From positions 1 through 33,933 of IMG/VR virus record IMGVR_UViG_3300031974_003505: 33,933 bases of DNA. The stretch is one strand, 5' to 3'. The notes beneath the pieces were generated by a model. It searched no databases. It saw only the letters and a list, made by a program, of their open reading frames with translations, and was not told the DNA's origin. The DNA comes from a virus. The position numbers and the translations under genes are program-made. This document shows positions 30,715 to 33,933 of the stretch, piece by piece (the first letter of the stretch is position 1; each line of letters starts with the position of its first letter).

Positions 30715-31161
30715 CTACACTCGACCGTGTGCAATAACGGCTTGCTCGGTCTGCTCCAGTGCCGCGATCGCTTCACGTATTTCTTGCAGCACGCTTGATC
30801 GTTCGCGTTCTGTTAATTTGTTGTCTGCCATCGCTTCTTGCACACGAGCGAACACATCACCGCATTCTTTACCGGTACTGATCATGGCTTCGAGAATAGA
30901 AACGGGGGCGTCTCTTAATGTGTGCAAAGTCATTTCGGTGCGCATAGCGCGCAGCACCACATCGTTGCCAGTTAATAGCTGGATGGCGTGAAGCTCGTTC
31001 ACTGTTAGCCAGTTGGCAAAATTGTTGTGGTCGACTTTGTTGGTCAATATTTGCGGACGCATGCCCAGCGCGTGGGCGATCTCTTTGCTGCACAATTTGG
31101 ATTTATGCACTAAGTCGTGCTGCGCTTGCTTGAAGTGGTCTAACTCTGTTGTGTGGTCCAT
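30715..31161 (-). CDS. cII: Phage CII-family regulatory protein
   Basis: A 148-aa protein from the ATG at 31161 (GGGGAG 9 bases upstream; ATG at 31167 is also possible, and the frame continues to 31227). The segment HKSKLCSKEIAHALGMRPQILTNKVDHN is the helix-turn-helix of the P2-type CII family, followed by LTVNELHAIQLLTG. The second half is helical (ERSSVLQEIREAIAALEQTEQ). It lies behind Cro in the early operon and should take part in the lysis-lysogeny choice. Confidence 0.8.
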   Translation of the reverse strand: MDHTTELDHFKQAQHDLVHKSKLCSKEIAHALGMRPQILTNKVDHNNFANWLTVNELHAIQLLTGNDVVLRAMRTEMTLHTLRDAPVSILEAMISTGKECGDVFARVQEAMADNKLTERERSSVLQEIREAIAALEQTEQAVIAHGRV

Positions 31162-31198
31162 GTTCATTTTCTCCCCAGACGATGAAATGAATGCAAAA

Positions 31199-31399
31199 CT
31201 AAACAGCTTGTTTATGCTTAGTTTCATAAAGTGACGGATCGTATTTCAACGCTCCATCGGTGATGCGCTCTAGCTTCATGGCTTGCAACTCCGGGATAAC
31301 TTCACCCCATGCAGACACATAAGCCCTGCTTAGGCCTAGCGCTCTGGCAACCTTTGACTGATTGCCTTCAAAAAATTTAACTACTTTTTCTTTTAGCAT
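31199..31399 (-). CDS. cro: Cro-like repressor
   Basis: A 66-aa protein with a helix-turn-helix of the Cro/YdaS type: VVKFFEGNQSKVARALGLSRAYVSAWGEVIPE. It is divergent from the LexA-like repressor and is the first gene of the leftward early operon, with GAGGTTAAT before its ATG. It should turn down the repressor promoter during lytic growth by binding the operators at 31413-31501. Confidence 0.85.
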   Translation of the reverse strand: MLKEKVVKFFEGNQSKVARALGLSRAYVSAWGEVIPELQAMKLERITDGALKYDPSLYETKHKQAV

Positions 31400-31412
31400 A
31401 TTAACCTCGGCT

Positions 31413-31501
31413 TGGTGTTTTCAAATGAGAGCATAATTGTTTTCATACGCGCTGTCAACACCTACTAACATGGTGTTTTCATAACTCTATAGGTGTTAAC
31501 A
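31413..31501. promoter_or_regulatory. Immunity operators, four related sites
   Basis: Four copies of a motif approximating RGGTGTTnWCA lie between cro and the repressor: TTGGTGTTTTCA (31413-31424), TGTCAACACCT (31453-31463, inverted), ATGGTGTTTTCA (31470-31481) and AGGTGTTAACA (31491-31501). The second overlaps the -35 box of the cro promoter, and the fourth is at the ribosome site of the repressor, which would allow autoregulation. Confidence 0.65.
31431..31458 (-). promoter_or_regulatory. Early leftward promoter (cro operon)
   Basis: Minus-strand TTGACA (31453-31458, consensus) and TATGCT (31431-31436) are 16 bases apart. The -35 box lies inside an operator-like repeat, so the repressor could block it directly. 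Confidence 0.65.
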
Positions 31502-32155
31502 ATGGATACAGGCGAAAGAATCCTCAGAACACGAGTAAAACTAGGGCTATCATTAAGAGGCTTAGCAAAAAGAATTAACCTATCACCCACGACTATCTCC
31601 CAATGGGAGCACAGCAGAAACCAGCCGAATGGAAAAAATTTACAAGTCTTATCCAGAGCATTGAATAAATCTCCAAACTGGATACTCACTGGCAAAGAAG
31701 ATAATCAGAGCAGCCAACATTCCAGCAACGTTGAGGCAGCGCCTTTTCAGAAAGGAACTAAAAGACTGCCAATATTAAGCCATGTTCAAGCTGGGCAATG
31801 GTCGGAAGCCCTTGATTACAGAGTGTTGGGGCTGGATGTTGAATATGAAGATGCCCCTATCACGGCCAGCGACCAGGCGTTTTGGCTGCGCGTATTCGGC
31901 GACAGCATGACGTCACCGATTGGACTAAGCATTCCCGAAGGCATGCTTATCCTTGTCGATCCAGAAGAGCAAGTCATCAACGGAAGCCTAGTGGTTGCTA
32001 AACTAGATGGCACCGACGAAGCCACTTTTAAAAAGTTTGTTTCCGACGCTGGAATGAAATTTCTAAAACCTCTCAACCCCACATACCCAACTATCCCGAT
32101 CAATGGCAACTGCGAAATTGTTGGCGTAGTCAAAGAAGCCAAGCTAAAACTTTAA
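31502..32155 (+). CDS. cI: LexA-like phage repressor (CI, S24 peptidase)
   Basis: A 217-aa repressor that maintains lysogeny. The N-terminal HTH (LSLRGLAKRINLSPTTISQWEHSRNQP) binds operators. The C-terminal S24 domain has Ser135 in VFGDSM and Lys167 in VVAKL, with a self-cleavage Ala97-Gly98 in HVQAGQW. This predicts induction by RecA after DNA damage, unlike P2 C. The ATG at 31502 follows AGGTG at 7 bases; a GTG three codons upstream is possible but lies in the operator. Confidence 0.92.
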   Translation: MDTGERILRTRVKLGLSLRGLAKRINLSPTTISQWEHSRNQPNGKNLQVLSRALNKSPNWILTGKEDNQSSQHSSNVEAAPFQKGTKRLPILSHVQAGQWSEALDYRVLGLDVEYEDAPITASDQAFWLRVFGDSMTSPIGLSIPEGMLILVDPEEQVINGSLVVAKLDGTDEATFKKFVSDAGMKFLKPLNPTYPTIPINGNCEIVGVVKEAKLKL

Positions 32156-32186
32156 ACCTCCCTCCTCATTTTTTCGTGTTCTTCTG

Positions 32187-32215
32187 TTGACGCGGAATTT
32201 TTTCGCCTGTACTGT
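32187..32215 (+). promoter_or_regulatory. Putative promoter for the AlpA gene
   Basis: TTGACG (32187-32192) and TACTGT (32210-32215) have a 17-base spacer. They follow the repressor stop and lie 47 bases before the AlpA start. Confidence 0.4.
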
Positions 32216-32261
32216 ACGCAAAATGAACACAGACAAACCAGCAGAAACAGGAAGAGCCAAC

Positions 32262-32513
32262 ATGACACAACAAGCAAAAAGCGAACTCATCAAAATACGC
32301 GACGTCATGGCAATGACGACATTCAGCCGCAACACGGTTTATAAATTAATTGGCAATGGGGAGTTTCCACGCCAGCTGAAAGTGGGCGCGGCGTCTTATT
32401 GGAAGCGCAGAGAAATTGAACAGTGGCTGGACAATCTAACACCCGCCACGGACGAGGAAGTGAAAGCAGCAGCAGAACAAGCTGCCCGCGCTGCACGAAG
32501 AAAGTGCCACTAA
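32262..32513 (+). CDS. AlpA-family DNA-binding protein, likely excisionase or Cox-like regulator
   Basis: An 83-aa protein from the ATG at 32262, chosen because AGGAAGAG lies 8 bases upstream; in-frame starts at 32223 and 32187 have no ribosome site. The MerR-like winged helix IRDVMAMTTFSRNTVYKLIGNGEFPRQLKVG and the following SYWKRREIEQWLDN are typical of AlpA. AlpA proteins regulate or assist P4-type integrases, which fits the integrase here. The C-terminus is an Ala/Glu-rich helix. Confidence 0.85.
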   Translation: MTQQAKSELIKIRDVMAMTTFSRNTVYKLIGNGEFPRQLKVGAASYWKRREIEQWLDNLTPATDEEVKAAAEQAARAARRKCH

Positions 32514-32519
32514 AAAAAT

Positions 32520-32551
32520 GGCCGGCAGGAAATGCAACTTCCCAACCGGCC
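32520..32551. other. Long hairpin after alpA
   Basis: GGCCGG (32520-32525) pairs with CCGGCC (32546-32551), and an inner GGAA/TTCC pair closes a seven-base loop. No U-run follows. It lies between alpA and the 47-aa ORF and could be a transcript-processing or attenuation element. Confidence 0.5.
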
Positions 32552-32585
32552 CCGACAAACCAACTACCAACCATAGGAAATCAAT

Positions 32586-32729
32586 ATGTCTAAGCAAGAG
32601 TATAACGTCATCCAGCGCACATCGTTAAGCGGTTTTTGTAATCTGCCGTTTGAACTGCAAGCCCGGTACCTTTCTACCTGCCCGCTATGCGTGCAAGTCG
32701 CCCTGCTAAAACTCATTCAAAACAGATAA
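32586..32729 (+). CDS. Small protein with CPLC motif, 47 aa
   Basis: A short ORF starting MSKQEYNVIQRTSLSGF, with AGGAAATCAAT before the ATG. It has an isolated CPLC pair near the C-terminus plus a Cys at FCNL, possibly a small metal site. It is the first of four small plus-strand genes between alpA and the terminal terminator. No family recognised. Confidence 0.55.
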   Translation: MSKQEYNVIQRTSLSGFCNLPFELQARYLSTCPLCVQVALLKLIQNR

Positions 32730-32739
32730 GGAATTCATC

Positions 32740-33075
32740 ATGGTTATTGAAACCATCACTATTCCCACTATTGCTGGGATCACTAAAACACCCGGCTTTG
32801 CGAAGGTGTCTGGCTCTACTTTCACACACAGCATTGGCGGCGTTGATCGTAAGTTCATTATTCACAAAGGCATTCGCAAGCAGGATGGCTGGGTTCTGAC
32901 TGATGTGAATTCCGGTTCCCGTATTGCGTATTTGTCACAGCAACGCAAAAACGCCACTTTGCTGGCTGCCCGTTCTGTGTTGTGCGAGCTAATTGCCAAA
33001 CATGGCGCTGAGCGAATGAACCACGTTTTTCACAATGCCGACCTAACCGCTGGCCTACCTACCCAAATTCACTAA
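32740..33075 (+). CDS. Hypothetical protein, 111 aa
   Basis: A protein of 111 aa, mixed alpha/beta. It opens with MVIETITIPTIAGITKTPGF, followed by RKFIIHKGIRKQDGWVLTD and a helical C-terminus (AARSVLCELIAKHGAERM). AAGGAATTCATC precedes the ATG. No family recognised. The spacing of 10 bases to the next gene indicates co-transcription. Confidence 0.6.
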   Translation: MVIETITIPTIAGITKTPGFAKVSGSTFTHSIGGVDRKFIIHKGIRKQDGWVLTDVNSGSRIAYLSQQRKNATLLAARSVLCELIAKHGAERMNHVFHNADLTAGLPTQIH

Positions 33076-33084
33076 GGAGTTTTT

Positions 33085-33459
33085 ATGTCACTTTCACAAG
33101 CCGAAATAACAGCGATCGAATGCGCAGAACACCGAGCGTTCATTGACGCGGTAAACAAAAATGCCGTGAGTGATTACGAATATGAGACGGCCGTTGCCAC
33201 TTTGCTCAATTTAGCGCAGGGCGACAGCGATGCTTGCGAGCTGGGCGCGCATATTTTGCTTTCTCTTCAAAACGGTCGTGCGTACCAGGTGCCGTTGGAT
33301 TTTTTCAACTTGTTAGACGCGGTCAACTTAGACGCCGCGCTAACCGCAATAAAGGGCCGTCGCTTTGTGCATGAATATCCGCAAAGCATGGTGCCAAATG
33401 GCGAGGCGCAATTTGAAGACCTCAAAAAGCGCTTTCCAACTCTTTCACTAATCGACTAA
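33085..33459 (+). CDS. Hypothetical helical protein, 124 aa
   Basis: An acidic, helical 124-aa protein (ATLLNLAQGDSDACELGAHIL, FNLLDAVNLDAALTAI). AAGGAGTTTTT precedes the ATG. It resembles small DUF proteins of phages and plasmids in this position, but I cannot name the family with certainty. It is third in the alpA-side operon. Confidence 0.6.
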   Translation: MSLSQAEITAIECAEHRAFIDAVNKNAVSDYEYETAVATLLNLAQGDSDACELGAHILLSLQNGRAYQVPLDFFNLLDAVNLDAALTAIKGRRFVHEYPQSMVPNGEAQFEDLKKRFPTLSLID

Positions 33460-33481
33460 TCAAACCAAAAAGGAAATCGTT

Positions 33482-33847
33482 ATGTCTCAACCAATCGCAA
33501 AAGGCCGTGTTTTTTACGCTGCAGATTATTACCCAACGAACGAGCGCGACGCTCAAGGCAAGCCAAAGATGAAAGCGCGTTATGCGCCACTTGGCCGTGC
33601 AACTATGTGGCCAGCAGATCAACAAGGTGCCCAACCGCAAGTCAGTATCGAGCTAGATTCGCTACCAATCGGCGGCACTGGCGCCATCAAAATGACCGTG
33701 TTTTGGGATGACCAAAACCAGCAGCCAGCACAACCACCGCAATACCAGCCGAACCAACAAGCACCACAGCAGCCACAACCACAACCACAACCACAAAGCT
33801 TTGGCAGCTGGGGCCAACCGCCGCAAGGCAACTACCCACAACGCTAA
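33482..33847 (+). CDS. Hypothetical protein with Pro/Gln-rich tail, 121 aa
   Basis: A 121-aa protein. The first ~75 residues form a compact beta-rich domain (MSQPIAKGRVFYAADYYP, LGRATMWPADQQ, SIELDSLPIGGTGAIKMTVFWDD). The remainder is Pro/Gln repeats ending GNYPQR. A beta-domain plus a flexible Pro/Gln tail recalls single-stranded DNA-binding proteins, but the acidic SSB tip is missing, so this is only a resemblance. AAGGAAATCGTT precedes the ATG. The stop codon falls inside the terminal repeat. Confidence 0.6.
   Translation: MSQPIAKGRVFYAADYYPTNERDAQGKPKMKARYAPLGRATMWPADQQGAQPQVSIELDSLPIGGTGAIKMTVFWDDQNQQPAQPPQYQPNQQAPQQPQPQPQPQSFGSWGQPPQGNYPQR
33773..33796 (+). repeat. Hexamer microsatellite (CCACAA)x4
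   Basis: Four perfect head-to-tail copies of CCACAA encode the Pro-Gln repeats of the 121-aa protein. Copy number can change by slippage without breaking the frame. Confidence 0.85.
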
Positions 33848-33932
33848 ATTTCAGACACAAAAAAGCCGCGGTTAAGCGGCTTTTTTATTGATGCCAGATT
33901 GACGGTCTAACATCGTGTGCGCAATGCACCAT
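33843..33932. repeat. Right copy of 90-bp terminal direct repeat
   Basis: Identical to bases 1-90 and includes the same bidirectional terminator (33859-33886), which here ends the plus-strand alpA-side operon. The last base of the window (33933) breaks the match. Confidence 0.9.
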
Positions 33933-33933
33933 A

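Overview
The window looks like one complete, circularly permuted genome (about 33.84 kb of unique sequence) of a temperate P2-superfamily myovirus of the HP1/K139 type. Its last 90 bases repeat its first 90. It carries a full set of head, tail, lysis, replication, immunity and integration genes. No bacterial housekeeping gene, tRNA, rRNA, IS element or CRISPR array was seen. The P2-like proteins, the Ogr-type activator and the strong Shine-Dalgarno sequences point to a gammaproteobacterial host, possibly marine; the host assignment is inference.

Layout. 1-2253: accessory (moron-like) genes, namely a BRCT/TerB-like protein and a two-gene unit with a membrane protein behind its own promoter and palindrome. 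2242-3666: a P4-type tyrosine integrase and an attP region with six TTACCCCT arm-type repeats. 3667-4077: no gene, but a tandem repeat, a possible cos site and the late-operon terminator. 4078-22440 (minus strand): one long late operon, read from high to low coordinates: scaffold/protease O, capsid N, small terminase M, L, R, S, sheath, tube, amidase, two holin candidates, tail chaperone E/E', tape measure, a W-like protein, J, I, H, the variable fibre protein, avd, reverse transcriptase, two small ORFs, U-like, D-like hub and V-like spike. 22602-26248 (plus strand): large terminase P, portal Q and an unknown protein. 26269-31399 (minus strand): early operon with Cro-like and CII-like regulators, small proteins, the HUH replication protein, an Ogr-type activator, zinc/RHH proteins and a distal three-gene cassette with its own promoter and terminators. 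31502-33847 (plus strand): LexA-like repressor, AlpA-like regulator and four small ORFs.

The outstanding system is a diversity-generating retroelement (DGR) at 6469-9419 inside the tail-fibre block. A 116-bp template repeat (TR, 7633-7748) and variable repeat (VR, 8205-8320) differ at only four places, and all four are adenines in the sense strand of the TR. The VR is the 3' end of a formylglycine-generating-enzyme/C-type-lectin-like protein that follows a short gpH. A hairpin with a GATA loop lies just beyond the VR, and an Avd gene and a YMDD reverse transcriptase complete the element. Unusually, the TR is read in frame as the amino terminus of the reverse transcriptase ORF, which is coupled to avd by an ATGA overlap and has no ATG, GTG or TTG between the TR and the RT domain. 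The likely role is to diversify the receptor-binding tip of the tail.

A second item to test is a possible -1 frameshift at the end of terminase gene M: a correctly phased A AAA AAC heptamer sits just before the stop, and the -1 frame then runs open for 30 glycine-rich codons through an otherwise empty 100-base gap.
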